Below are positions 44,945 through 57,160 of a stretch of 64,000 nt of DNA, one piece after another. The first letter of the stretch is position 1, and every line of letters starts with the position of its first letter. Source of the DNA: Anaeromyxobacter dehalogenans 2CP-C (GTDB taxonomy: Bacteria; Myxococcota; Myxococcia; Myxococcales; Anaeromyxobacteraceae); NCBI RefSeq assembly GCF_000013385.1, contig NC_007760.1, positions 744,001-808,000 of the forward strand, written 5' to 3'. A program made the position numbers and the translations under genes. Below the pieces are notes generated by a model that saw only the letters and a list, made by a program, of their open reading frames with translations, did not search any database and was not told where the DNA came from.

Positions 44945-46396
44945 CTACTCCTCGCGCCAGTGGATGAGGCGACCGGAAGACATCCCGGCGGCCTGGCCCT
45001 GGAGCGCGGTGATGAGGGGGTTGCCGGCGGCGGGCGGCGTCCCGGCCGCCGGCGCCGTCCCGGCGGTCCCCGCGATCGGGGCCGTGCCGGCCGGCTGGTT
45101 CTGGTTCGGGTCGAAGGTGACCACCGCGTCGATGGTCTTGCTGACCGCGCCGGCGTTGCCGAACGCGCGGATGCGGAACGCCGCCGAGCGGTCGGTGAAC
45201 GGCGACTTCGGGTTCTGCGTCAGGTAGTCGGCGCGCACGGGCACGCCCAGCGCCGCGACGACCGCCGCGAACTGCGGCGGCGTGAGCGCCATCAGGCCGC
45301 CCATGCGCACGTCGGAGAGCGCGCGCTGGAGCTTCTGCGGGAACGCGGGGTCGAGCAGCAGCGGCTGCGCCGCCGGGTCGGCCATCATCCACGCGATCCG
45401 CATCTGCTCGGACGCGTCCGAGGTGTTCACGTTGATCTTCGCCTCGCGCGGCAGGTACACGGTGAGCCGGTCGCCGAAGGCGGCCAGGAACGCGTCGCTC
45501 ACCCCCGCGACCAGGCTCAGCTCGGCGAGCGAGTCGAAGCGGGCGTTCTTGGCGCGGTAGCGGTCGCGGCCGTGGTCGTACGGCCGGTTCTCGTCGGAGA
45601 AGCCCTTCTCGAACGGGTTGGCGGGGACCACGAACGTGCACCCGTCGCCGCCCGGGTAGCTCACCGCCAGCGCGGAGCCGGCCTCGTCGTCGTCCACCCA
45701 GTCGCGCAGGTGCAGGAGGAGGTCGTTGCGGGTCCAGCGCTGCCCGTCCGCGTCCTCGCGGTCGAACAGCGGATCCCAGCGCGCGTCGCACACGAGCCGG
45801 AGGATCGCCTCCACCTGCGGGCCGAGCAGGCCGCTGGTCTGGAGCGCGTCCAGCTGGACGTTCACCTTGCGCCCCTCGTCCTCGATCTTCGAGGCGAACC
45901 CGCCCTCGAAGTCGCCGAAGCGGGCCTGCGGCGGCGCGCCCTCCGCGGCCGCCGCCTGCGCCGCAGGACCGGCCTCGCCGAACAGCGCCTGCACCAGGCC
46001 CGAGCTGACCGGGACCAGCTCCCAGATCTGCGGGCGCGGACACGCGGCCCCGGCCTGGCCGCCCGCGCCGCCGGCCCCGGCCGTGCCCGCGGCGGTCGCC
46101 GCGCCGGCGCCGCCGGTGAGCGCGCCGAGCGCCTGGCAGGCCGCGCCGCTCGCCTGGTCGATCTGCTGCTGGAACGCGAGCACCAGGCGCGAGAAGGACA
46201 CCGCGCTCTTCGCGAGGTACGTGGCGCGGAGCTCGTCCCGGCCGTTCACCGCGATCTGCAGCCGCACGCGGGTCTCGTAGGCGAGGTCCACCGAGAGCGC
46301 GGTGAGGATGGCGAGCGACACCATGACCACGAGGAGCGCGGCGCCGCGAGGGCGCCGGCGAGCGAGCCGCGGGCTCGGGCGGAGGGGGGCGCGCAT
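44945..46396 (-). CDS. gspK: Type II secretion minor pseudopilin GspK
   Basis: 483 residues. The prepilin-type leader ends in RRRPRGAALLVVMVSLAILTA; GspK typically lacks the Glu5 found in other pseudopilins, as here. The large globular domain includes the conserved DWVDDDEAGSALAV segment, acidic and probably calcium binding, and FDSLAELSLVAGV. A Gly/Ala-rich low-complexity insertion (about residues 90-120) and a Pro/Ala linker near the C-terminus make it longer than usual (about 330). The ATG overlaps the gspJ stop. GspK caps the pseudopilus tip with GspI and GspJ. Confidence 0.88.
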   Translation of the reverse strand: MRAPLRPSPRLARRRPRGAALLVVMVSLAILTALSVDLAYETRVRLQIAVNGRDELRATYLAKSAVSFSRLVLAFQQQIDQASGAACQALGALTGGAGAATAAGTAGAGGAGGQAGAACPRPQIWELVPVSSGLVQALFGEAGPAAQAAAAEGAPPQARFGDFEGGFASKIEDEGRKVNVQLDALQTSGLLGPQVEAILRLVCDARWDPLFDREDADGQRWTRNDLLLHLRDWVDDDEAGSALAVSYPGGDGCTFVVPANPFEKGFSDENRPYDHGRDRYRAKNARFDSLAELSLVAGVSDAFLAAFGDRLTVYLPREAKINVNTSDASEQMRIAWMMADPAAQPLLLDPAFPQKLQRALSDVRMGGLMALTPPQFAAVVAALGVPVRADYLTQNPKSPFTDRSAAFRIRAFGNAGAVSKTIDAVVTFDPNQNQPAGTAPIAGTAGTAPAAGTPPAAGNPLITALQGQAAGMSSGRLIHWREE

Positions 46397-47058
46397 CAGA
46401 AGTCCAGCGGCCGCGTCAACGCGACCCGCGCCTCCGTGGAGAACCGCTCGGTGCGGCCGTCGGCGAGCTTCACCTCGAGCTCGAAGCGGACGCGCGCGGG
46501 CAGCTCGTTCGCGCGCTCCACCGAGCGGGTGTTCCACTCGCGCACCCAGTCCTTCTTCTTCGCGTCCCAGTACTGGACCCGGAAGCCGGTGACGTGGTCG
46601 GCGACGACGTCCTTGCGTCCCTCGCGCTCCGGCTCCTCGTCCACGCGCCACTTCTCGCGCCGGAACAGCGCCTGCTCCCCGCCGCCGTCCCGGGCCGACT
46701 CGAGCGTGTACTCCACCACCGACGCGTCGGACTCGCGCGCGTCGCGGAGCAGCCGCCGGTGCGCCTGCGTGGTGAACAGCAGCGCGTCCTCGCGCCCGCG
46801 GAACAGCGTGGGGCGCTCGCGCAGCCGGTTCCTGTCGTAGTGCTCGGACAGGAACGCCATCGAGGTCTCGCGCGCCAGGCGCGTGAGCGCGAGGCGCGCC
46901 GCCGCGTAGCGATCCCCCTGGGAGCGGGCGATCTCCTGGGCCCGGTCCACCTGGTGGAAGGCGCCCAGCGTCATCGCCCCCACCGCGGCGGTGATCGCCA
47001 TCGCGATCAGCACCTCGAGGAGCGTGAACCCGCCCGCGGCGGCGCGGCGCCCGCTCAC
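46396..47058 (-). CDS. gspJ: Type II secretion minor pseudopilin GspJ
   Basis: 220 residues with the class III leader cleaved at AAAG/FTLLEVLIAMAITAAVGAM, keeping Phe+1 and Glu+5. The C-terminal domain has VEYTLESARD and VTGFRVQYWDAKKKDWV, fitting GspJ. The start is the GTG at 47058, which overlaps the gspI stop by four bases. Longer upstream frames have no prepilin leader before this point. Confidence 0.9.
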   Translation of the reverse strand: MSGRRAAAGGFTLLEVLIAMAITAAVGAMTLGAFHQVDRAQEIARSQGDRYAAARLALTRLARETSMAFLSEHYDRNRLRERPTLFRGREDALLFTTQAHRRLLRDARESDASVVEYTLESARDGGGEQALFRREKWRVDEEPEREGRKDVVADHVTGFRVQYWDAKKKDWVREWNTRSVERANELPARVRFELEVKLADGRTERFSTEARVALTRPLDF

Positions 47059-47681
47059 GTGCCCGGCTCCGTCGGCGCGAGCACCACCAGGTGCGTCACG
47101 ACCGTGAAGGAGTCCTGCCGCGCGCCCTCGGACCACGAGACGGTGAGGCGCACCTCGCGCACCGCCTTCTTGATCTGCTCGCCCATGGCGGTGAGCTGCG
47201 CGTTGAGCGTGCCGGCCACCGCGGCGGTGCCCGGCGTGACCGTCTGCGGCCCGCCGCCCTGCGCGTCCTTCCCCCCGCTCGTCCCGCCGAGCAGCGCCGA
47301 GAGGTCGCCGCCCTCGGAGCCGGTGAGCAGCTGCAGGATGCGCTCCGGGCCGAGCTCCACCCGCGGGCGGAGCACCTCCAGCTTCCAGCGCACCTCCGGG
47401 TGCCCCTCGCGCTCGAAGGAGCCGTCCTCCTCCTCGTCGAAGTCGCGGAAGCCCTTGCGCTCGAACGCCTCCTCCAGCTCCACCATCTTCCCGCGCGCGA
47501 GCAGCGTGGCCACGTCCAGGCGCCCGGCGCGCGCGTGGTTGCGGAGCGCGCCGCCCACCACGTCGGAGAGCGCCATGAGCCCCATGGCGAGGATCGCGAG
47601 CGCGACCATCACCTCGAGGAGCGTGAAGCCGCCGGCGCGGCGACCGGCCTGGCTCCCGCGGCGCGCGGCGGCGGGCGTCAC
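47055..47681 (-). CDS. gspI: Type II secretion minor pseudopilin GspI
   Basis: 208 residues; leader RRAGG/FTLLEVMVALAILAMGLMA with Glu+5. The domain following shows ATLLARGKMVELEEAF, the GspI-type segment, then VRWKLEVLRPR and REVRLTVSWSEG at the end. It contains a Gly/Ser-rich insertion (about 120-150) not typical of GspI. GTG 47681 overlaps the gspH stop by four bases. Confidence 0.9.
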   Translation of the reverse strand: MTPAAARRGSQAGRRAGGFTLLEVMVALAILAMGLMALSDVVGGALRNHARAGRLDVATLLARGKMVELEEAFERKGFRDFDEEEDGSFEREGHPEVRWKLEVLRPRVELGPERILQLLTGSEGGDLSALLGGTSGGKDAQGGGPQTVTPGTAAVAGTLNAQLTAMGEQIKKAVREVRLTVSWSEGARQDSFTVVTHLVVLAPTEPGT

Positions 47682-48289
47682 TCGGCCACCTCCACCTTGC
47701 CCGGCACGACGCGCGAGCGCCCCGTGAACGGCTCGGTGACCACGGTGTAGACGTTGGAGCGGTCCACCACCGGGACCCAGGCGCGCTGGGCCTGGCCGCC
47801 CGGGAAGAAGTACACGTAGGCCAGCCCCTGCTCGATCGCGTCGCGCCGGCCCTCCACGTGGACGGGCCCGAACCCGGTCGAGCCGGGCAGCTTGCGCTCG
47901 CCGACGAGGCGGTCCTCGAACTTCCCGAACGCGCTCCGCGCGAGCAGCCGGCGGATCTCCTCGTCCTTCTCGTCCGGGAAGCGCTTCGCGAGCGCCGCGT
48001 CGTCCTGCGGCCGCGCCGGGTCCGAGATGCCCACCGCTCCGGGCGCGCACTCCGCCCACCAGGTGCGCTGGCCGAGGTCGAGCGCGATCCGGCAGGTGGC
48101 GTTCCGCAGCGCGGCGGTGTCGTACAGGGAGCGCATCGCCCCGGACAGCTCGCCCGCCGCCTTGCGCGCGTTCGCGCCGGTGGCCGACTCCGCCGCGGGC
48201 ACGACCATCGCCGCGAGCAGGCCGATCACGCCGATCACGATCAGCAGCTCGATGAGGGTGAACCCTCGCTGGCGGCGGCGGCGGTCCAA
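47678..48289 (-). CDS. gspH: Type II secretion minor pseudopilin GspH
   Basis: 203 residues. The leader MDRRRRQRG precedes FTLIELLIVIGVIGLLAAM, with Glu+5. The second part resembles GspH-type domains (RKAAGELSGAMRSLYDTAAL and CRIALDLGQRTWW). It starts 10 bases after the gspG stop. GspH connects the major pseudopilus to its tip complex. Confidence 0.9.
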   Translation of the reverse strand: MDRRRRQRGFTLIELLIVIGVIGLLAAMVVPAAESATGANARKAAGELSGAMRSLYDTAALRNATCRIALDLGQRTWWAECAPGAVGISDPARPQDDAALAKRFPDEKDEEIRRLLARSAFGKFEDRLVGERKLPGSTGFGPVHVEGRRDAIEQGLAYVYFFPGGQAQRAWVPVVDRSNVYTVVTEPFTGRSRVVPGKVEVAE

Positions 48290-48299
48290 GGGCCCGGGC

Positions 48300-48713
48300 T
48301 CACGGGTTCACGACGTCGGCGTTCTCGCCCTCGCCGCCGGGCTGGCCGTCGGCGCCGTAGCTCTTCACGTCGTAGCCGTCCTGGTGCGCCTGGCCCGGGT
48401 ACAGGTAGACGTAGTCGTTGTTCCAGGGGTCCTTCAGCGACCCCTCCTTGTTCGCCTTGAGGATGTTCTCCTTGATGAGGATCCCGAGGCCCTCCTCGGT
48501 GGTCGGGTAGCGGCCCTTCAGCACCTTGAACGTGTCCACGCCGTCCGCGATCTTGCGGACGTCGTTCTTGGCGGTGTCCACGCGGGCCTTGGACATCTGG
48601 CCGACCACGTTCACGGCCACCGCGGAGGCGATGAGGCCGAGGATCACGATCACCACCATGATCTCGATGAGGGTCATGCCGCGCTGGGCGCGGCGCCGGT
48701 TGCGGGCGTGCAT
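48300..48713 (-). CDS. gspG: Type II secretion major pseudopilin GspG
   Basis: 137 residues. Leader MHARNRRRAQRG, then MTLIEIMVVIVILGLIASAV with Met+1 and Glu+5. The C-terminal domain is the classic GspG signature, LKGRYPTTEEGLGILI and DPWNNDYVYLYPGQ, with the C-terminal loop that binds calcium (YGADGQPGGEGENADV). It is the shaft subunit of the pseudopilus. The gap to gspF is two bases. Confidence 0.96.
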   Translation of the reverse strand: MHARNRRRAQRGMTLIEIMVVIVILGLIASAVAVNVVGQMSKARVDTAKNDVRKIADGVDTFKVLKGRYPTTEEGLGILIKENILKANKEGSLKDPWNNDYVYLYPGQAHQDGYDVKSYGADGQPGGEGENADVVNP

Positions 48714-48715
48714 CT

Positions 48716-49945
48716 CTAGCCTCCTGCGAGGTTGTTGATCTGGAGGATGGGGAGAAGGACGGAGAACACGATGAAGGCGACCACCACGCCCATCGCGACG
48801 ATCATGAGCGGCTCGAGCAGCGAGGTGAGCGCGGTCACCGTCGTCTCGACCTGGTCCTCGTAGGCCTTGGCGACGTTGCCGAGCATCTCCTCGAGCGCGC
48901 CGGAGCGCTCGCCGATCGCCACCATGTGGTAGACGAGCGGCGGGAACTCGCCGGAGCGCTTGAGCGGGGCGGCGATGGACTCGCCCTCCCGGATGGCGTC
49001 CCGCGCCTGGTCGATCACGTCGGCGAGGCGCGTGTTGCCGACGATGTTCTTCACGATCTCCATGGCGGTGAGCAGCGGAACGCCGCTGCGCAGCAGCGTG
49101 GAGAGCGTGCGGGCGAAGCGGCTGATGGCGATCTGCCGGGTCAGCGGCCCGAAGATCCAGAAGCGCAGCGCGGCGCGGTCCCAGGCGGCGCGCCCGGCCG
49201 GCGTCCGGCGCCACCGGACGAAGCCCCAGATCGAGAGCGCGGCCAGCGCGAGCAGCAGCCACCAGTAGTCGGCGACGAAGTGCGACGCGGCGATGAGCGC
49301 CCGGGTGTTCCACGGGAGCTGCGCCTTGGTGTCCTCGAAGATCTTCGTGATCTTCGGGATGACCACGGTGAACAGCACCCCCAGGATGACCGACCCGATG
49401 ACCATCATGGCGGCCGGGTAGGCCATGGTGCCCATGATCTTCGAGCGCAGCCGGGCCTGGCTCTCGGTGAAGTCGGCCAGCCGGACCAGCACCACCTCGA
49501 GCGCGCCGGAGTGCTCGCCGGCGCGGATCATGTTCACGTACAGCGTCGAGAACACGCGGGGGTGGGCGGCGAGCGCGTCGGCCAGCGCCGCGCCCTCGTT
49601 CACGCGCTGCTTCACGTCGCCGAGCACGCGCTTCAGCCGCTCGTGCTCGACCTGGTCCACCAGCGCGGTGAGCGCCTCCACCAGCGGGATGCCCGCGCCC
49701 ACCAGCACCGAGAGCTGGCGGGTCGCGATGGCGAGGTTCACCGGCCCGACCCGGCCCACCATCCAGCGGCGCACGCTCACCTCGCGCGCCTGCTGCGCCT
49801 TCACCTGCTGCTCGCCCAGCACCTCGGTGAGGAACACGCCGTCGCGGCGCAGCACGCTGCGCAGCGCCTTCGGCGAGTCCGCCTCGCGCAGGCCCTGGAT
49901 CGCCTTGCCCTGGGCGTCGTACGCCTTGTACTCGAAGACCGGCAT
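48716..49945 (-). CDS. gspF: Type II secretion platform protein GspF
   Basis: 409 residues, starting MPVFEYKAYDAQGKAIQG. Two repeated T2SF domains (for example QLSVLVGAGIPLVEALTALV and FARTLSTLLRSGVPLLTAME) flank transmembrane helices (MMVIGSVILGVLFTVVIPKI; VADYWWLLLALAALSIWGFV; IVAMGVVVAFIVFSVLLPIL). It is the polytopic centre of the inner-membrane platform, working with GspE. It starts 31 bases after the gspE stop. Confidence 0.96.
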   Translation of the reverse strand: MPVFEYKAYDAQGKAIQGLREADSPKALRSVLRRDGVFLTEVLGEQQVKAQQAREVSVRRWMVGRVGPVNLAIATRQLSVLVGAGIPLVEALTALVDQVEHERLKRVLGDVKQRVNEGAALADALAAHPRVFSTLYVNMIRAGEHSGALEVVLVRLADFTESQARLRSKIMGTMAYPAAMMVIGSVILGVLFTVVIPKITKIFEDTKAQLPWNTRALIAASHFVADYWWLLLALAALSIWGFVRWRRTPAGRAAWDRAALRFWIFGPLTRQIAISRFARTLSTLLRSGVPLLTAMEIVKNIVGNTRLADVIDQARDAIREGESIAAPLKRSGEFPPLVYHMVAIGERSGALEEMLGNVAKAYEDQVETTVTALTSLLEPLMIVAMGVVVAFIVFSVLLPILQINNLAGG

Positions 49946-49976
49946 CAGGCGACTCCGTGGGCGCGCGGCGCGCCGC

Positions 49977-51776
<1,800 letters not shown>

Positions 51777-51809
51777 GAGGATCCCGTGAAACGGACGGTC
51801 CGCCCCCGC

Positions 51810-54503
51810 TCATTCCTGCGGCGGGGTCCCTCCCGGCGACGCCGGCTCGCCGGCGGGCGGCGCCTGCTGCGGCGAGAGGCGCTCGATCGGCTCGGGCGTC
51901 CCCTCGGGCGGCGGCGCCGCGTCGGGCGCGGCCTCCGGCTCGGGCGCGGGCGCGGGGGAGCTCGGGCGCGGCACCGGGACGACGGTGGTCGGCGGCGGGC
52001 CGCCGGCGGGGGGAGCGGACAGGTACTCGCCCGGCGCGCCGCCGCCGCCGTTCTCGATCCGCGAGGTCTCCTGGCTGACGCCCTGGCGCAGCCGCGAGTA
52101 GGGCCCGGTCTTCCGGCTGAAGTCCACGTCCACGTCGTAGCGAGGCTGGCGGCCGTAGAACTGCTCGATGAACTGCTGCTGCTCCTCGCGCTTCTTCTCG
52201 TAGATGCGCCGGTAGTCCGCCTCGTCGCGGATGATGTACGGCGTGAGGAAGAGCAGGAGGTTCACCTTCTGCTTGGTGGTGGTGGTGTCGCGGAACAGCC
52301 ACCCGAGGATGGGCAGGCTGCCCAGGAACGGGATCTTGGACACGCTGCGGATGGCGCGGTCCTGGATGAGGCCGCCGATCACGATCGTGCTCTGGTCGCG
52401 CGCCACGATCTGCGTCTTGACGCTGCGCTTGGCGGTGGTCGGGCCGAGCTGCGGGTCCTTCTCCGCGATCTCCTCGGTCTGCTCCTCGATGGTGAGCCGG
52501 ATGTTCCCGCCCTCGTTGATCTGCGGCTTGATCTTGAGCTTCAGCTCCACGTTCTGCCGCTGGATCGGCGCGTAGAGCGAGCCAAGGCCCTGGGTGCCGA
52601 GCGCCGCGCCGACGGTGCTGCTGCCGCCCGTGCCGGACCCGGAGAGCAGGTTGGAGAGCCCCTGGGGCGCGTAGCCGGACTGGAACGGCACGTTCTGGCC
52701 GACCGTGATCTCCGACTCCTCGTTGTCGGTGGCGAGCAGGTGCGGCGTGGAGAGCACGTTCACGTCGGAGTTGGACTGCAGCGCCTGGATGAGCAGGCCG
52801 AGGCTGGGGATGTTGCCGAAGCCCAGGTCCTTCAGCTCCGCGGAGATGGGGCCGGTGTAGCCGGTGAGGAACCCGCCCAGCGCGATCGCGCTCGACATGT
52901 CGAGCGACGACACGCGCCCGGTCTGCGAGGAGAGGGGGATGACGCCGGTGTCGCCCTTGTACTTGTACGGGATGGCGCCGTGCGCGCTGACGCCGAGCTC
53001 CATGGAGTTCTTGAGGTTCACCTCCATGATCACCGCCTCGACGAACACCTGGCGCCGCGGGCGGTCGAGCTTCTCGACGAGGCGCTGGACCGCGGAGAAG
53101 TCGGCCCCGCTCGCCTGCACGAGGAGCGCGTTCTGCGTCTTGTCCGCGGTGATCTTCACCTCGCCGGAGAACAGCTCGGCCGTGACGTCGCCGGCCGGCG
53201 CGGGCGCCGCCGCGGGCGGCGCCCCGGGCATCCCCGGACGCGCCGCCGGCTGCGTCGGCGCGCCGGGCGTGGTGGTGCGCTTGGCCTGGCCCTGCGCCAG
53301 GTTGGAGAGCGTGGTGGCGAGCTCCTCCGCGTTCGCGTTCTTCAGGAACAGGACGTGGACGCCGCCGTCGGCGCTGGTGGGCACGTCGAGCTGCTGCACC
53401 AGCTCCATGATCTGCTGGAAGCTCTTCTCGTCCGCGATGACGATGAGCTTGTTGGTGCGGTCGTCGGGGAGGACCTTGTAGACGGAGACCTCGACCGATC
53501 CGCCCGCGGGCTGCGTGGTGGGGACGCCGGGCCGCGCCGGGCCGCTGGTGATGCGCGCCGGGCGCGCGCCCCGCCCGCCTTGCGCCTGGAAGATCTGGTT
53601 CACCTTGTCGGCGAGGTCCTTCGCGGACGCGTAGCGCACCTGGACGATGCGGACCAGGTCGCCGCCGCCGACCTTGTCGATCGCCTCGAGCATCTTCTCG
53701 ATGCGGCGGATGTTGAGGCCGGTGTCGGTGATGACCAGCGTCGAGGGCGGGATCGACTGGATGTCCGCGCCCTGCGGCGAGATGAAGTTGCCCATCACCC
53801 CGCGGAGCTGGTCGGCGTCGGCGTACTGCAGGCGGATCACCTTGGTGATGACCTGCTCGTTCGCCGGCGTGCCGCTCTCCGGGTCGGTGTACGTCGGGAT
53901 GGGCATCTTCTTGCTGTCGGCGGCGCGGCCCAGGCGCCAGTACCGGCCCGTCGGGTAGACGGTGATGCTGTTCGCGTTCAGCGCGGCGAGGAACGCGGCG
54001 TAGGCCTCCTCGGCGGTGACCGGCGTCTTGGAGAGCAGCGTGATCTTCCCGCGCGCCACGTCCTCCGTGTAGATGAAGTTGCGGCAGGTCCAGCGGCTGG
54101 CCTGCTCGAGCACGTCCACCACCTCGGCCCGGTTGAACGTCAGCATGAAGCGCCCCTGCATCGGGACGCACTTGCCGTTCGCGGCCTGCAGCGTGGTCTC
54201 GGCCTCGCCGCCGCCGCCGCGCGCGGGCGCCGGGGTGGGCGTGGCCGCGCCCCCCGGGCGCGGGGCCGGCGAGGTGGGCCGGCCCGCGGGCGGGCGCGCG
54301 CCGTTCTGCTGGATCGGGGCCACGCCGCCGGGGCCGATCGAGGTCCCGGGAGGCGGCGGCGTGGTGGGGATGCCGGTCGGCGGAGAGGTGGGCCGCGTCG
54401 GGCGCGGCCGGGCCGGCGACTCGGGGTCGTCGGTCGGGCGCAGCGGGACCTGCGCGGCGGCGAGCACCGGGACGAGCAACGTCGTGGCGAGGAGCTTCTT
54501 CAT
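51810..54503 (-). CDS. gspD: Type II secretion outer-membrane secretin GspD
   Basis: 897 residues. After a signal peptide and a Pro/Gly-rich stretch of about 85 residues come the N0 domain (FTFNRAEVVDVLEQASRW-type), N1-N3 repeats (EQVITKVIRLQYADADQLRG; VRIVQVRYASAKDLADKV; VHVLFLKNANAEELATTL), and the secretin barrel with the motif VPFQSGYAPQG and the C-terminal IPFLGSLPILGWLFRDT. The tail is again Pro-rich. The protein is longer than typical GspD (about 650-700), mostly through low-complexity extensions and linkers. It follows gspC by 19 bases. Confidence 0.95.
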   Translation of the reverse strand: MKKLLATTLLVPVLAAAQVPLRPTDDPESPARPRPTRPTSPPTGIPTTPPPPGTSIGPGGVAPIQQNGARPPAGRPTSPAPRPGGAATPTPAPARGGGGEAETTLQAANGKCVPMQGRFMLTFNRAEVVDVLEQASRWTCRNFIYTEDVARGKITLLSKTPVTAEEAYAAFLAALNANSITVYPTGRYWRLGRAADSKKMPIPTYTDPESGTPANEQVITKVIRLQYADADQLRGVMGNFISPQGADIQSIPPSTLVITDTGLNIRRIEKMLEAIDKVGGGDLVRIVQVRYASAKDLADKVNQIFQAQGGRGARPARITSGPARPGVPTTQPAGGSVEVSVYKVLPDDRTNKLIVIADEKSFQQIMELVQQLDVPTSADGGVHVLFLKNANAEELATTLSNLAQGQAKRTTTPGAPTQPAARPGMPGAPPAAAPAPAGDVTAELFSGEVKITADKTQNALLVQASGADFSAVQRLVEKLDRPRRQVFVEAVIMEVNLKNSMELGVSAHGAIPYKYKGDTGVIPLSSQTGRVSSLDMSSAIALGGFLTGYTGPISAELKDLGFGNIPSLGLLIQALQSNSDVNVLSTPHLLATDNEESEITVGQNVPFQSGYAPQGLSNLLSGSGTGGSSTVGAALGTQGLGSLYAPIQRQNVELKLKIKPQINEGGNIRLTIEEQTEEIAEKDPQLGPTTAKRSVKTQIVARDQSTIVIGGLIQDRAIRSVSKIPFLGSLPILGWLFRDTTTTKQKVNLLLFLTPYIIRDEADYRRIYEKKREEQQQFIEQFYGRQPRYDVDVDFSRKTGPYSRLRQGVSQETSRIENGGGGAPGEYLSAPPAGGPPPTTVVPVPRPSSPAPAPEPEAAPDAAPPPEGTPEPIERLSPQQAPPAGEPASPGGTPPQE

Positions 54504-54522
54504 GGCGTTCCCTCGGCCGGGA

Positions 54523-55506
54523 TCACGGGCCGGTGATGTTGTACTCCTTGCGGATCGGCTGCCCCTGCCGCTCGAGCTCGATGGTCACGTGCCCGGAGTC
54601 GCGCAGCTTCTGGTACAGCTCGAGCGCCTTCTCGGGCGAGTTGAGCTCGTACCCGTTCACGCGCTGGATGACGTCGCCGTTCTCGATGCCGATGGACGCG
54701 TAGAGCGAGCCCGGCTGGATCGAGAACAGCTTGAACCCGTTCGCCACGCCGTTCTTGAACGACGGGACGATGCGGGCCTGGGTGGAGATCGCGCTCAGGT
54801 TGTTGAGCGTGCCGTCGATGACCTTGCGGTCGATCTCGTACTTGTCCTTCGAGACCGCGCGCACGCCCTCCATCGGCCCCGGCGCGCCCGGGCGCGGGCT
54901 GGGGCGCGGGACCGACGCGTAGCCGAGGTTGGCGCCGGCGTCCGGCGCCTCGCTCCCGCCGCCCTCGAAGTCCAGGTACTCCTTCGTGCCGCGGTTGCAC
55001 AGCACCGCGATCACCTTGAACGCGTTCCCGGTGACGTCGCCGCCGTCGCGGACGCGCTGGAGGCCGAGCAGCTGGGCGCCCTGGATCCGGTCGCCGACGC
55101 CGAGCACCACCGTCTCGCGGGAGGAGAGGTCGGTGATGGTCGCGAGCGAGAAGCGCGGCTGCTCGGCGACCACGCCCGCGACCAGCGCGAGCCGCAGGTC
55201 GGAGCGCGCCGGCTCGGCCCGCGGGTCGGCGCAGTTCTGCGGGCGCGCGGGCGCCGCCGGCGTCGCCTCGTTGGCCTGCTGCGGCGGCTCGCGCCCGATG
55301 AGGTGGTACAGCCGCGCCTCGTCGATCGAGGCGGGCAGCACCGTCCGGACGGGCGCGGGCGGCGGCAGCGCGAGCTCCGCCTGCGGCCTCGGCCGGATCG
55401 CCGCGCCGACGAGCGTGTTGACGGTCTTCGCCGTGAGCCAGGCCGCCGCGAACAGCAGCGCGAGGTTCGCGGTCCAGGCGTACTTGCGGAAGAAGAGGTC
55501 GAGCAT
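54523..55506 (-). CDS. gspC: Type II secretion protein GspC
   Basis: 327 residues. One transmembrane helix (WTANLALLFAAAWLTAKTVN), a periplasmic HR domain (LRLALVAGVVAEQPRFSLATI, a little under the quoted limit) that binds GspD, and a C-terminal PDZ-like domain (GSLYASIGIENGDVIQRVNGY). GspC connects the inner platform to the secretin. It is the first gene of the 12-gene operon. The start at ATG 55506 is only about 14 bases from the predicted sigma54 transcription start, and there is no clear ribosome binding site in that short leader. Confidence 0.92.
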   Translation of the reverse strand: MLDLFFRKYAWTANLALLFAAAWLTAKTVNTLVGAAIRPRPQAELALPPPAPVRTVLPASIDEARLYHLIGREPPQQANEATPAAPARPQNCADPRAEPARSDLRLALVAGVVAEQPRFSLATITDLSSRETVVLGVGDRIQGAQLLGLQRVRDGGDVTGNAFKVIAVLCNRGTKEYLDFEGGGSEAPDAGANLGYASVPRPSPRPGAPGPMEGVRAVSKDKYEIDRKVIDGTLNNLSAISTQARIVPSFKNGVANGFKLFSIQPGSLYASIGIENGDVIQRVNGYELNSPEKALELYQKLRDSGHVTIELERQGQPIRKEYNITGP

Positions 55507-55530
55507 GGGAGCGGCCAGGGGCCGGGATGA

Positions 55531-55545
55531 GCAACCGTCGTGCCA
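55531..55545 (-). promoter_or_regulatory. Sigma54 (-24/-12) promoter of the gsp operon
   Basis: On the minus strand TGGCAC (55545-55540), five bases, then TTGC (55534-55531), an exact match to the sigma54 consensus TGGCAC-N5-TTGC. It lies 25 bases before the gspC start, in the correct direction. The expected transcription start is near 55520. Confidence 0.75.
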
Positions 55546-55637
55546 CGGGGACGGGCCCTGACCGATACACAACATGGCGGGAATACACGCAAATCCCGGA
55601 CGGTGCGCCCGCCCGAGGGGAGCGCGGCCCCCGCTGC

Positions 55638-55650
55638 TGCCAATTTGGCA
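55638..55650. promoter_or_regulatory. Upstream palindrome 1, likely enhancer-type activator site
   Basis: TGCCAATTTGGCA, a perfect 13-base palindrome around a central T. It lies about 120 bases upstream of the predicted sigma54 start of the gsp operon. The same GCCAATTTGGCA core occurs again 40 bases further upstream. Confidence 0.6.
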
Positions 55651-55678
55651 AGGCCGCCCCGGCGCGCCCCGCGCCGCC

Positions 55679-55690
55679 GCCAATTTGGCA
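55679..55690. promoter_or_regulatory. Upstream palindrome 2, likely enhancer-type activator site
   Basis: GCCAATTTGGCA at 55679-55690, with palindromic core GCCAATTTGGC, identical over 12 bases to the site at 55638-55650. Centre-to-centre distance is 40 bases, near four helical turns. It lies just three bases from the stop of the response regulator gene. Confidence 0.6.
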
Positions 55691-55692
55691 GC

Positions 55693-57123
<1,431 letters not shown>

Positions 57124-57160
57124 GACGGGGAGGATATACCGTCCGCGCGGCGCCCGGGCG

